This document shows positions 20,010 to 30,119 of a DNA stretch of 64,000 nucleotides, in pieces. Position 1 is the stretch's first letter, and every line of letters begins with the position of its first letter. Both the position numbers and the translations under genes were made by a program. This DNA comes from Pseudarthrobacter sp. Fe7. GTDB lineage: Bacteria; Actinomycetota; Actinomycetes; Actinomycetales; Micrococcaceae. Under the pieces are notes generated by a model that ran no database searches, was not told the origin of the DNA, and was given only the letters and a program-made list of their open reading frames with translations. The DNA lies in contig CP099977.1 in NCBI GenBank assembly GCA_024372495.1, positions 1,116,001 through 1,180,000 of the forward strand, given 5' to 3'.

Positions 20010-21118
20010 GCCCCCGGCTCCTGCGGCAGCCGGCGGACCACAACAACAGTGACGTCGTCTTCGGCGGTCTCTGCCGGGGCCAGGGCCAGGATGGCGTTGC
20101 TCGCATCATGTGCCGAACCTGCCCGCTGCGTCGCCTGCTGCACTGCGTCGGTGAAGTCCTCCACCGACTCGAACACGTCCAGCACACCGTCGCTGACCAC
20201 CACCAGTGAATCGCCGGGCGCCAGTTCGAGCTCGGCCTGGGGCCACTGCGTCCCCGGCCACGCGCCTACCGGGGGCCCTCCGGAAGGGAGGCGGTCCGCC
20301 GCCCCCAGGGGCTGGACGTGCAGCGCAAGGCCGTGTCCGGCGTCGACATAGCTGACTTTGCCGGACGCCGCGTCCAGCCGGGCGTGGAAGAGGGTGACAA
20401 AGGAATTGGAGGAGTCCAGATCCGCGGCGATTGCCTTGCTGGCGGTGGCGAATCCGGCGTCGAGGTCCTGCCGGCGGCCGGTGGAACGCATCACCGCACG
20501 GACCGTAGCCGCGATCAGTGCCGCGCCCATCCCCTTGCCCATGGCATCGGCGAAAGTCAGGTGGAGCCCCTCGGGCGTCTGGTACCAGTCGTAGAAGTCG
20601 CCGCCCACGCTGCGGGAAGGCCGGAACAGGCCGGCAACGTCGTACCCGTCAACCCTGATGTCCTCCTTGGGCAGGAGGCTTTGCTGCACTTCCGTGGCGC
20701 GTTCCAGCTCGCCACGGGCAGCGGACTCCGCCGCGGCGGAGGGCCGGCGCCGGAACAGGGCATTGATCCTGGACTGCAGTTCCCGCGGGCTGAAGGGCTT
20801 GCTGATGTATTCGTCGGCGCCGTTGTCGAGCCCGGTCAGCTTGTCGAGTTCGTCCGCACGGGCGGTGAGCATCACGATGAATGCGTCCGAAAACTCCCGT
20901 AAAAGCTTGCACACCTCCAGCCCGTCAAGGTCCGGCAGGTTCAGGTCCAGCGTCACCAGGTCCGGTTTGCTGCGGCGGACCTCCTCCACCCCCGGCAGGC
21001 CTGCGCCCGCCTGGGTGACGTCGAAGCCCTGCTTGACCAGGACGCGGACCAGCAGTCCGCGGATGTCCGGGTCATCTTCGATGACCACCGCACGGCGGGA
21101 TTCGGAGGGAGAGACCAT
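20006..21118 (-). CDS. Response regulator with PP2C/SpoIIE phosphatase output (RsbU-like)
   Basis: 370 aa. N-terminal receiver domain with acidic pair (EDD, about 14-16), phospho-acceptor Asp58 in LVTLDLNLPDLDG and conserved lysine in YISKPFSPREL; C-terminal PP2C-type serine phosphatase with the metal-binding SVGGDFYDWYQ and SLVVVSDGVLDVFE motifs. It should dephosphorylate the STAS protein encoded two genes downstream when its receiver is phosphorylated. First gene of the four-gene overlapping operon; its cognate histidine kinase is not adjacent. Confidence 0.9.
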   Translation of the reverse strand: MVSPSESRRAVVIEDDPDIRGLLVRVLVKQGFDVTQAGAGLPGVEEVRRSKPDLVTLDLNLPDLDGLEVCKLLREFSDAFIVMLTARADELDKLTGLDNGADEYISKPFSPRELQSRINALFRRRPSAAAESAARGELERATEVQQSLLPKEDIRVDGYDVAGLFRPSRSVGGDFYDWYQTPEGLHLTFADAMGKGMGAALIAATVRAVMRSTGRRQDLDAGFATASKAIAADLDSSNSFVTLFHARLDAASGKVSYVDAGHGLALHVQPLGAADRLPSGGPPVGAWPGTQWPQAELELAPGDSLVVVSDGVLDVFESVEDFTDAVQQATQRAGSAHDASNAILALAPAETAEDDVTVVVVRRLPQEPGA

Positions 21119-21383
21119 GCTCTACTTCTACCGTATTAAGGCGCACAGGGCATGTCTAAGGCTTCACAGTTTCCGGTGACGTCCCTGACAGAAGTTGTGG
21201 CTGCCCCTTCCGGGCGCTTTGGAGCGTCCGCCACACAGCAGATCTTGCGGAAATCTTTGCATCTGCTTGCCAGGACATTGAGGAACGCCGGTCACACTCG
21301 AAGCAACGCAGCAGCTTTCAGGAAACAAGGTACGACGACGAACCGCGCGGAGGCCGGAAAGGTGCGGAAGGCGGGGAAGCTAC

Positions 21384-21665
21384 ATGGAACAAGTTAAAAG
21401 GAAGGGGACGGACAAGGCCAGGGCATTGCTCCGCCTCTACTTCCACTCACGGAAGGTACGGGCAGCGGCCAGGGAACTGGAGCACGCGCTCGCCGAGTCC
21501 CGGGAAGTGTCCAGCTGGCCGGGAGACCGGCTTCCGGTAGGGGAGGAGATGTCCCGGCACGTGGAGACACTGACCAGGCGCCTCAAGCTGGAGACCGAGG
21601 CGCACCACAGGTTCGAAGTCCTTTTCAAGACTGCGGGTGGAGGGCATTCCGTAGCGGCGCTTTAG
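21384..21665 (+). CDS. Small helical protein, unknown
   Basis: 93 aa, basic N-terminus and long charged helices (KARALLRLYFHSRKVRAAAR, EEMSRHVETLTRRLKLETEA), possibly coiled-coil. ATG 21384 follows a GGGGAAGC sequence. Divergent from the phosphatase operon with a 265-bp gap that should hold both promoters. No known family. Confidence 0.5.
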   Translation: MEQVKRKGTDKARALLRLYFHSRKVRAAARELEHALAESREVSSWPGDRLPVGEEMSRHVETLTRRLKLETEAHHRFEVLFKTAGGGHSVAAL

Positions 21666-21716
21666 GTGCCACACTTAGCAGCAATCGATTGGCTGGGGGA
21701 TAGTCAGGAGATTGCT

Positions 21717-21833
21717 GTGAGTTTGTTGCTGGGCTGGTCATACCTGATGGCGGGACTCATGACCATGGATGCGATGTTGCTTGCGTTGTGGGCCATGGAA
21801 GTCGATTGGGGCAAGTACTGGCGCCGCAAGTAG
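21717..21833 (+). CDS. 38-residue membrane miniprotein
   Basis: GTG 21717 with an AGGAG ribosome site (CAGGAGATTGCT) encodes a 38-residue peptide: one hydrophobic helix of about 27 residues beginning SLLLGWSYLMAGLMTMDAML, then an acidic break (EVDWGKY) and a basic end, WRRK. Positive-inside topology would put the C-terminus in the cytoplasm. Too short for ordinary gene calling. Function unknown; it may regulate or anchor a partner. Confidence 0.55.
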   Translation: MSLLLGWSYLMAGLMTMDAMLLALWAMEVDWGKYWRRK

Positions 21834-22154
21834 AGCGCTGTGCTCCTCCACCCTGGACCCGCGGCTAGAGTCCCAGCCGCATCAACATCCGCGCAAAGCC
21901 GTCCAGCACTGAATGGGTGGATCCCTGCCCACTCAACCGCTTCGCCGCCGTCGTACGCCACGACGCCGGGTGGAGGGTCATTGGCGTCCCACCGCCTGAC
22001 CGGCTGCCCGCGCTCCTCACCCCGCAGGACGACGTTCTATCTGGAAGGGATGAGGTAGCTCGTGCAGGGCCGAACGCATTTCAGGTATACGTACGGCGAA
22101 GGAGCAGCGGTAAACTTGGCAACCAAGCAACGGCAAGAAGGATGGGAGCTTCAA
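21834..22154. other. Gap of 321 bp, one coding-like frame, not called
   Basis: A frame starting near 21917 has G/C-rich third positions and a plausible peptide (AVVRHDAGWRVIGVPPPDRL), but it runs into the next gene without a sensible end. A frameshifted small gene cannot be excluded. Confidence 0.3.
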
Positions 22155-22358
22155 ATGGGCGAAAAACTTCACCTCACCCCGGAAGACCAATTTCCGGAGG
22201 ACCTGGTGTCAGTATCGGACAATGAGCTCCAGGTCCTGGATAGCCGGATCCAACGCCAGCTTGACCATGAAATGGTGGTCGACGGCGAATCGAACCGCGA
22301 AACGGAGTTCCGCCACTACGAACTGGATGAGGAATTCCAGGACCGCGACAAGCGCTGA
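22155..22358 (+). CDS. Small acidic protein, unknown
   Basis: 67 aa from ATG 22155, preceded by AAGGATGGGAG. Very acidic, helical C-terminus (SVSDNELQVLDSRIQRQLDH, then FRHYELDEEFQDRDKR), without cysteines or membrane segments. The peptide pattern resembles small conserved actinobacterial proteins of unknown role. Convergent with the peroxiredoxin gene and separated from it by a terminator hairpin. Confidence 0.55.
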   Translation: MGEKLHLTPEDQFPEDLVSVSDNELQVLDSRIQRQLDHEMVVDGESNRETEFRHYELDEEFQDRDKR

Positions 22359-22386
22359 CGCATTCACTGGTTTCGGCCGAAGAATG

Positions 22387-22421
22387 CCGGACGCCCAAGC
22401 AGTGGCTGCCAGGGCGTCCGG
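22387..22421. terminator. Bidirectional hairpin between convergent genes
   Basis: Ten-base perfect arms CCGGACGCCC / GGGCGTCCGG with a 15-nt loop lie between the small acidic gene and the peroxiredoxin gene, which are transcribed towards each other. Confidence 0.7.
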
Positions 22422-22449
22422 GGAAATGCTGCAGGAAGTGATGGAGGGC

Positions 22450-22929
22450 CTAGAGGCCCAGGGCTTCCTTGAGGCGTGCGACGTGGCCGTCGGCCTGCAC
22501 CTGGTACTGGGCCAGGGTGACGTTTCCTTCGGGGTCCACCACAACCGTGGAGCGGACAATGCCCTCGTGGATTTCGCCGTGGACCAGCTTTTCGCCCCAG
22601 GCGCCGTAGGCCAGGGCCACGGCGTGGTCTGGATCGGAGAGCAGCGGGAAGGTGAGGGAGAAGTCGCCGCTGAAGCCGGCCAGGGCTTCCTCGGCGTCCG
22701 GGGAGATGCCCACTACCTCGTAGCCCTTGCCCTGCAGGGAGGCTAGGCTGTCACGGAAGTCGCAGGCTTCTGTGGTGCAGCCGGGGGTTGCGGCCTTCGG
22801 GTAGAAGTAGACAATGACGTTCTTGCCGCGGTAATCGGCCAAGGAGGTCTCGTGGCCCTGGGCGTCCCGGAGGGTGAAATCAGGAGCCGGGGTGCCGGGC
22901 TGAAGCTTGGTGGTCAGGGTGGGGCTCAT
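22450..22929 (-). CDS. bcp: Thioredoxin-dependent peroxiredoxin, Bcp/PrxQ type
   Basis: 159 aa from ATG 22929 (MSPTLTTKLQPGTPAPDFTL). Reduces hydroperoxides in the cytoplasm. The peroxidatic cysteine lies in PKAATPGCTTEACDFRDS, with the second (resolving) cysteine five residues later, the atypical two-cysteine Bcp arrangement. The usual KNVIVYFYP strand and GISPDAEE motif are present. Monocistronic. Confidence 0.95.
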   Translation of the reverse strand: MSPTLTTKLQPGTPAPDFTLRDAQGHETSLADYRGKNVIVYFYPKAATPGCTTEACDFRDSLASLQGKGYEVVGISPDAEEALAGFSGDFSLTFPLLSDPDHAVALAYGAWGEKLVHGEIHEGIVRSTVVVDPEGNVTLAQYQVQADGHVARLKEALGL

Positions 22930-23010
22930 GGCGTTCCTTTGTAAGACTCGGTCAGTGATGGCCAAACATCCAGTGAAGCGGGTTGCCGCTTACTCATACA
23001 AACCAGCGCG

Positions 23011-23673
23011 TCATATGCAGTATTCCGCGGGACCACGAACGGCCGCGTGCGGACCCGGCACGAACTGGTATCCGCCGCCGCGCACCGTGGCAACGGCATG
23101 ACGTGCGTTGCCCAGTTTCTTGCGGATCCTGCCCACGTAGACGTCGATTGAACGCGCGGTCGCGCCGGGGAAATCCAGCGATTCCAGGAACTCCTGCAGT
23201 TCCTCGCGGCCCACGGTGCGGGAGAGGTGCGTCACAAGGTAGCGCAGCACTTTGTATTCGACGCCGGTCAGCGACACCGGCATGCCATCCAGCAGGACGG
23301 ATTCGGCGGCAAGGTCCACGGCGACCCGGCTGACGGGGCCGGCCGACGGCGGCAGGCGGGTGCCGCCGTCGGGCTCGGTTGCGCCGGGGTTCTCCGCCGC
23401 GGAAGGTTCGCGAGAGGAGTCGGCTGCGGCTCCTTCCGCACTGGCGGAGACCCCGGACGTGGGGGCTCCGGCGGCAGGCCAATGGACTTCCGCCTCCGGA
23501 GCAGTTTCGAGGGCCCTCGCGAGGACCATTTGGGCGGCGTGGCGCAGGAGCTCCGGGGTGGTTCCGTCCGCCGGAACCACCCACAGAGCCAACCCGTGGG
23601 CGGTGGCACGCCTTGCCGGAGGCGGACCTGGGTGTGGCGCCGCCGTTCGTGGATGGTGGGCTTCCACTGCCAT
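23011..23673 (-). CDS. Winged-helix (OmpR/PhoB-type) DNA-binding protein without receiver domain
   Basis: 220 aa. The C-terminal about 95 residues form a transcriptional-regulator wHTH (VSLTGVEYKVLRYLVTHLSR, then TARSIDVYVGRIRKKLGN with the recognition helix, and VATVRGGGYQFVPG as the wing). The N-terminal half is low-complexity Pro/Ala/Ser and has no receiver aspartate or kinase-sensing domain. It follows allB by nine bases, so it is probably the last gene of the allantoin/glyoxylate operon. It may sense nothing directly and act through abundance, or bind another regulator. Confidence 0.75.
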   Translation of the reverse strand: MAVEAHHPRTAAPHPGPPPARRATAHGLALWVVPADGTTPELLRHAAQMVLARALETAPEAEVHWPAAGAPTSGVSASAEGAAADSSREPSAAENPGATEPDGGTRLPPSAGPVSRVAVDLAAESVLLDGMPVSLTGVEYKVLRYLVTHLSRTVGREELQEFLESLDFPGATARSIDVYVGRIRKKLGNARHAVATVRGGGYQFVPGPHAAVRGPAEYCI

Positions 23674-23682
23674 GGCGGGTCC

Positions 23683-25025
23683 TCAGACGCCGCCGCGGCG
23701 GATCAGCTTGCCCGTGGGGGTCTGGCCGTCCACTACGGCGCCGCGCAGGAAGGTCTTGCGGACCACGCCCGCGAGGGTCTTGCCGTCATATGGCGTGATG
23801 GGGTTCTTGTGCTTGAGCTTGGACACGTCCACCACGAAGGCTTCATCGGGGGCGAAGACCGCGAAGTCGGCGTCGTAGCCCAGGGCCAGCTGGCCTTTGT
23901 TGGTGAGGCGGGCCAGGTTTGCGGGCTTCTCCGCCATCCAGGCAACCACCTGCTCCAACGGGATGCCGCGGTGCCGGGCTTCGCTCCAGATCAGGGACAG
24001 GCCCAGCTGCAGCGACGAGACACCGCCCCAGGCCACGGCAAAGTCGCCGTTCTCCAGGTCCTTGAGATCCAGCGTGGAGGGGAGTGGTCCGAGACGATGC
24101 AGTCGATGGTGCCGTCCTGCAGGCCCTGCCACAGCAGTTCCCGGTTGGAGGCCTCGCGGATGGGCGGGCAGCACTTGTAAGCCGTGGCGCCATCAGGAAT
24201 TTCCTCGGCCATCAAGGTCAGGTAGTGCGGGCACGTCTCCACGGTGAGCTTGACGCCGTCGCGCTTTGCCGACGCAATCATGGGCAGGGCGTCCGACGAC
24301 GACAGGTGCAGGATGTGCGCACGCGCACCGGTCCAGCGGGCCCGTTCGATGACCTCGGCGATGGCCTTGTTCTCGGCGCCGCGGGGGCGGGAAGCCAGGA
24401 AGGTTTCGTAGTGGTCGCCGCCCGGGTGCGGAGCGCGGTCGATGGCGTGCGAGTCCTCAGCGTGGACGATCATGAGCGAGTCGAAGGACTTCAGCTCGGC
24501 CATGTCCTCTTCCATCTCGTCCGCGTCCAGGTGCGGGAACTCGTCCACGCCGGAGTGCAGGAGGAAACACTTGAAGCCGAACACGCCCTCGTCATGCAGC
24601 GGGCGCAGGTCCGCCTTGTTGCCGGGGATGGCGCCGCCCCAGAACCCGACGTCGATGAAGGCCTGGTCCTCGGCCACCTCGCGCTTGAGCTTGAGGTTTT
24701 CCACGGTGGTGGTGGGCGGGACGGAGTTCAGCGGCATGTCGATGATGGTGGTGACGCCGCCCGCCGCCGCGGCGCGCGTGGCGGAGGCGAAGCCTTCCCA
24801 CTCGGTGCGGCCGGGCTCGTTGACGTGGACGTGGGTGTCCACCAGGCCCGGGAGCAGGGTTTCGTCGCTGGCCAGTTCGATGACCTCGGTGCCGGCCAGG
24901 CCGTTGCCCAGCGGCTCGATAGCCACGATCTTGCCGTTGCGGACGCCCACTTCGCGCGGAGCGATGCCGGCGGTGGTCAGGATGCGCTGGCCCCGGATGA
25001 CGAGGTCAAAACGTTCTTCAGACAC
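23683..25025 (-). CDS. allB: Allantoinase, one frameshift
   Basis: 447 aa after correction. Hydrolyses allantoin to allantoate. Amidohydrolase barrel with metal ligands [16 protein letters not shown], the carboxylated lysine in [10 protein letters not shown], histidines in MIVHAEDSH and [10 protein letters not shown], and the aspartate of CIVSDHSP. The frame breaks at 24079-24082 (C4 in the gene); five Cs give [19 protein letters not shown] 25025 is preceded by CAAGGAGGACCTCC and overlaps the glxK stop by eight bases. Its substrate comes from the UraD reaction. Confidence 0.95.
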
Positions 25026-26210
25026 GGAGGTCCTCCTTGGTACTTGCGGCAGCAGGCCTGTTGGCTGCAATCCCCGCGCTGATCTGGGTGCCCAGCTGCT
25101 CCAGCAGTGGCCCTGCCTCTGCTATGCACCTGTTTACATCGGTTTCGAGCGCCGTCAAAGCATAAATGTCCTCGAATCCGGCGGCCGCGGCCTGGCCATG
25201 GTCCAGGGTGGTGCGGCCGCAGACGGCAATGACCGGGACGCCCTGCGCTGCGGCAGCCCGGGCAACGCCCATGGGGGTCTTGCCCAGCAGGCTTTGCTCG
25301 TCCAGGCTGCCTTCGCCGGTGATCACCAGGTCGGCGCCCCCAGCCGGTCCGCCAGTCCTGTGAGTTCAAGGACGACGTCGATGCCCGGCCGCCGCGTTGC
25401 GGCCAGGACGGCGATGGCAGCGTAGCCCACGCCGCCGGCTGCTCCGGCTCCGGGAGCCTCGGCAGCCTTGACGGCGCGGAATCCGATCTCCCTGGCCAGG
25501 ACTTCGACAAACCTGGCCAGGGCGGCGTCGAGCATGCCGACGTCTTGTGGTGCGGCGCCCTTTTGCGGACCGAAGACCGCCGCGGCACCCTGGGCGCCCA
25601 GCAACGGGTTGTCCACGTCGGACGCCAGCACGAAACGGGTATCCACCAGGCGGGGCTCGAAATCGGTGAAGTCGATGCTGTGCAGGTTCGCCAGCGCCGC
25701 GCCGCCCGGTGGAAGTTCATTGTTCCTGCTGTCCAGGAACCGGGCGCCGAGGCCCTGCAGGAGCCCCGCACCGCCGTCGGTATTCGCGCTGCCCCCCACA
25801 CCCAGCACGATCCGGCGGCAGCCCGCGTCCAGCGCGGCCCGGATGAGCTGCCCGGTGCCCAGGCTGGTGGCCTTGGTAGCATCCGCCGAGGCGGGGCGGC
25901 CGCCCTCCTTTACCCGGGGAACCAGCGCCAGCCCGGACGCCGTCGCCATCTCAATGACGGCCTCGTGCCCGCGGACCGCGAAGTCCGCCTCCACACGCTG
26001 TCCGGTGGGCCCGGCGACCGTGGCCGTTCGCCGGGTGAATCCGGAGCCGACGGCGGCATCGAGGGTGCCCTCGCCGCCGTCGGCCACCGGAATCCGGACC
26101 ACGTCAAGGTTGCCCCCGGCTCCGCGCTGCAGGCCCTTTTCCAAATGGCTGCACACCTCCGGAGCGGACAGGGATCCCTTGAACTTGTCCGGGGCAATCA
26201 CGATCCGCAT
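25018..26210 (-). CDS. glxK: Glycerate kinase, one frameshift
   Basis: 397 aa after correction. GlxK-type (class II) kinase phosphorylating D-glycerate, the end of the glyoxylate branch. Begins [19 protein letters not shown], the family signature, with [32 protein letters not shown] and [19 protein letters not shown] further on. The frame breaks at a C5 run (25337-25341, G5 in the gene); six Gs give [16 protein letters not shown]. Two bases after gcl ends; overlaps allB. Confidence 0.95.
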
Positions 26211-26212
26211 GG

Positions 26213-28004
<1,792 letters not shown>

Positions 28005-28123
28005 AGGGTGCTCCTTGAAAGCTTGAAAAGTCTGTTTTTGGGTGTGCTGAGGGGACCGCCGTCGTAGTTGTGTACGACGGCGGGTGCCCTGCTGGTGTGT
28101 CTTAGGCGCCTTGGCGGCGGTGC

Positions 28124-29002
28124 TTATTTCCTGCCGCTGAGCTGGAGGACCTGCTTGAAGAGTCCGGAGTGGTCCAGTGCGCCGTCGCCTTGGTTGACGG
28201 TGGCGGCGACAAGCTGGGCGGCGACGGCGCCGAGCGGGATGGCGACGTTGGCTTCGCGGGCGGCGGCGGTGACGATGCCCAGGTCCTTGTGGTGGAGGGC
28301 CAGGCGGAAGCCGGGGTCGAAGTTACGGTCCAGCATCTTCTGGCCCTTCTGGTCCAGGACCTTGGAACCGGCAAGGCCGCCGCCGAGGACCTTGAGGGCG
28401 GCGTCGGTGTCCACGCCGTAGGCCTCGAGGAAGGCGATGGCCTCGCCGAGGACCTCGATGTTCACCGCGACGATGAGCTGGTTGGCTGCCTTGACGGTCT
28501 GTCCGGAGCCGGAGGGGCCGACATGGACGATGGTCTTGCCGACTGCGTTCAGGACGTCCTGGGCGTCCTCGAAGTCCTGCTTGTCGCCGCCGACCATGAT
28601 GGAGAGCACGGCGTCGATCGCGCCCTGTTCGCCGCCGGAGACCGGGGCGTCCAGGGGGCGGATGCCGGCTTCGCGGGCGTCGTCGGAGAGGCGCTTGGCG
28701 ACGTCGGGGCGGATGCTGGAGGCGTCGATCCACAGGGTGCCCTGCTTGGCGTTGGCGAAGACGCCGTCCTCGCCGCTGACCACGCCCTCAACGTCGGGGG
28801 AGTCCGGCACCATGGTGATGACGACGTCGGCATCCTTGACGGCGTCGGCGATGCTCGAGGCGCCGTTGCCGCCTTCGGAGACCAGCTTGTCGATCTTGTC
28901 CTGGCTGCGGTTGAAGCCGGTGACGGTGTGGCCGGCCTTGACCAGGTTGATGGCCATGGGCAGGCCCATGATTCCGAGTCCGATGACTGAAACGTTGCTC
29001 AT
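28124..29002 (-). CDS. garR: 2-hydroxy-3-oxopropionate (tartronate semialdehyde) reductase
   Basis: 292 aa from ATG 29002. Reduces tartronate semialdehyde to D-glycerate with NAD(P)H. N-terminal Rossmann motif [20 protein letters not shown], substrate motif [14 protein letters not shown], catalytic lysine in [13 protein letters not shown], and a helical C-terminal domain ([20 protein letters not shown]). Between hyi and gcl, as in glyoxylate operons. Confidence 0.95.
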   Translation of the reverse strand: MSNVSVIGLGIMGLPMAINLVKAGHTVTGFNRSQDKIDKLVSEGGNGASSIADAVKDADVVITMVPDSPDVEGVVSGEDGVFANAKQGTLWIDASSIRPDVAKRLSDDAREAGIRPLDAPVSGGEQGAIDAVLSIMVGGDKQDFEDAQDVLNAVGKTIVHVGPSGSGQTVKAANQLIVAVNIEVLGEAIAFLEAYGVDTDAALKVLGGGLAGSKVLDQKGQKMLDRNFDPGFRLALHHKDLGIVTAAAREANVAIPLGAVAAQLVAATVNQGDGALDHSGLFKQVLQLSGRK

Positions 29003-29033
29003 GATGGTTCTCTTTCTGGAAAGTCTGTTGTGA

Positions 29034-29099
29034 CCCAACTAGGTCGCGCCAAGTGTCGTTTTGGAGAGTCGAACCGACACTTGCTGCTACTTAGTTGGG
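29034..29099. repeat. Compound inverted repeat between hyi and garR
   Basis: Outer arms CCCAACTA (29034-29041) and TAGTTGGG (29092-29099) and inner arms AAGTGTCG (29051-29058) and CGACACTT (29075-29082) are all perfect, with a symmetrical 9+9 nt internal loop and a 16-nt apical loop. On the hyi-garR transcript it would form one large hairpin. A dispersed intergenic repeat or an mRNA processing/attenuation element fits. Confidence 0.6.
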
Positions 29100-29106
29100 T
29101 GGGGGA

Positions 29107-29908
29107 TTACTTGGCGGCGTGCTCGCGGATGGCCCAGCTGAAGGCCGTTTCCTGCGGTTCCTTGTATTCGAGGCCGATGTAGCCCTCGTAACCGAGTTCG
29201 CGGCTGCGGGCGATCCATTCGCCCAGCGGGAGGGTGCCCGTCCCGGGGGCGCCGCGGCCGGGGTTGTCCGCGATCTGGATGTGGCCGAAGTGCCTGGCGT
29301 GGTTTTCGATGACGGCCGGAACGTCGTCGCCGTTGACCGCCAGGTGGTAGAAGTCGGCAAGGAGCTTGACGTTCCCGACGCCGGCCTCCGCCTTGACGCG
29401 GGCAATGACCTTGAGTGCGTCGTCGGCGGTGAGGAGCGGGTACCTGGGTGCGCCGCTGACGGGTTCGAGGAGGACGGTGCCACCGATGCGGGCGACGCCT
29501 TCGGCTGCCGCCGCCAGGTTCTTGACGGCCAGGCTCGTCCTGCTCTTCGGGGGTGAATTCGTCCTGCCGGTTGCCGTAGAGGGCGTTGAAGGCCTTGCAG
29601 CCCAGGCGCCCCCCGATGCCGGCCACCACATCGATGTTGTCCTTGAACTCGGAGCAGCGTCCCTTCCAGGAGACCAGGCCCCGGTCGCCGCCGGGCATGT
29701 TGCCGGCGTTGAAGTTCAGGCCCGTGAGCTGCACCCCGGCGTCTGTGATGGCGTTCTCGAACTTGGTGATCTCGCTGTCTGCAGGGACTGAGGTCTCGAA
29801 GGGCCACCAGAACTCGACGGCATCGAAGCCTGCTGCCTTGGCTGCCGCGGGGCGCTCGAGCAGGGGGAGCTCCGTGAGGAGGATGGAGCAGTTCACTGTG
29901 TACGTCAT
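29107..29908 (-). CDS. hyi: Hydroxypyruvate isomerase, one frameshift
   Basis: 266 aa after correction. Interconverts hydroxypyruvate and tartronate semialdehyde. TIM-barrel of the Hyi/xylose-isomerase-like family: MTYTVNCSILLTELPLLERP, AVEFWWPFETSVPADSEITK, GTVLLEPVSGAPRYPLLTAD, LLADFYHLAVNGDD, HIQIADNPGRGAPGTG and GYIGLEYKEP supply the metal-binding Glu, Asp, His residues. The frame breaks at 29531-29535 (AGGCT on the plus strand); AGCT gives EEQDELAVKNLAAAA. First gene of the operon hyi-garR-gcl-glxK-allB. Confidence 0.93.
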
Positions 29909-29988
29909 CGTAGGTCCTTCCGAGGGAGGGGCTTTGATCTATTTTCCCGTAGCTTCCGGCGTGGAGACCGTTCCGGCCTGACCATTGT

Positions 29989-30024
29989 TTCCGCTTTGTG
30001 GAATTTAGATTCTGCTTTATGAAA
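29989..30024. promoter_or_regulatory. Two tandem 15-bp palindromes upstream of hyi
   Basis: TTCCGCTTTGTGGAA (29989-30003) and TTCTGCTTTATGAAA (30010-30024) share the pattern TTCYGCTTTRTGRAA. Their starts are 21 bp apart, two helical turns, on the same face. Short TTCC/GGAA palindromes are typical targets of IclR-family proteins, and an IclR gene lies beside uraDH. They likely regulate the hyi operon and perhaps the divergent lipoprotein gene. Confidence 0.6.
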
Positions 30025-30119
30025 AGTGTAGGGAAGGTGGGGCAGGGTAGTCAAGGGGAGGCGAGGGCAGCACACTGGTAGGAGGCAAGCCCGCTCAACA
30101 GGAAGGGACTGGAGCGCCA

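Noticed and set aside
23683..24174. Separate short amidohydrolase ORF
   Set aside because: It is the C-terminal third of allantoinase beyond a C-run under-call.
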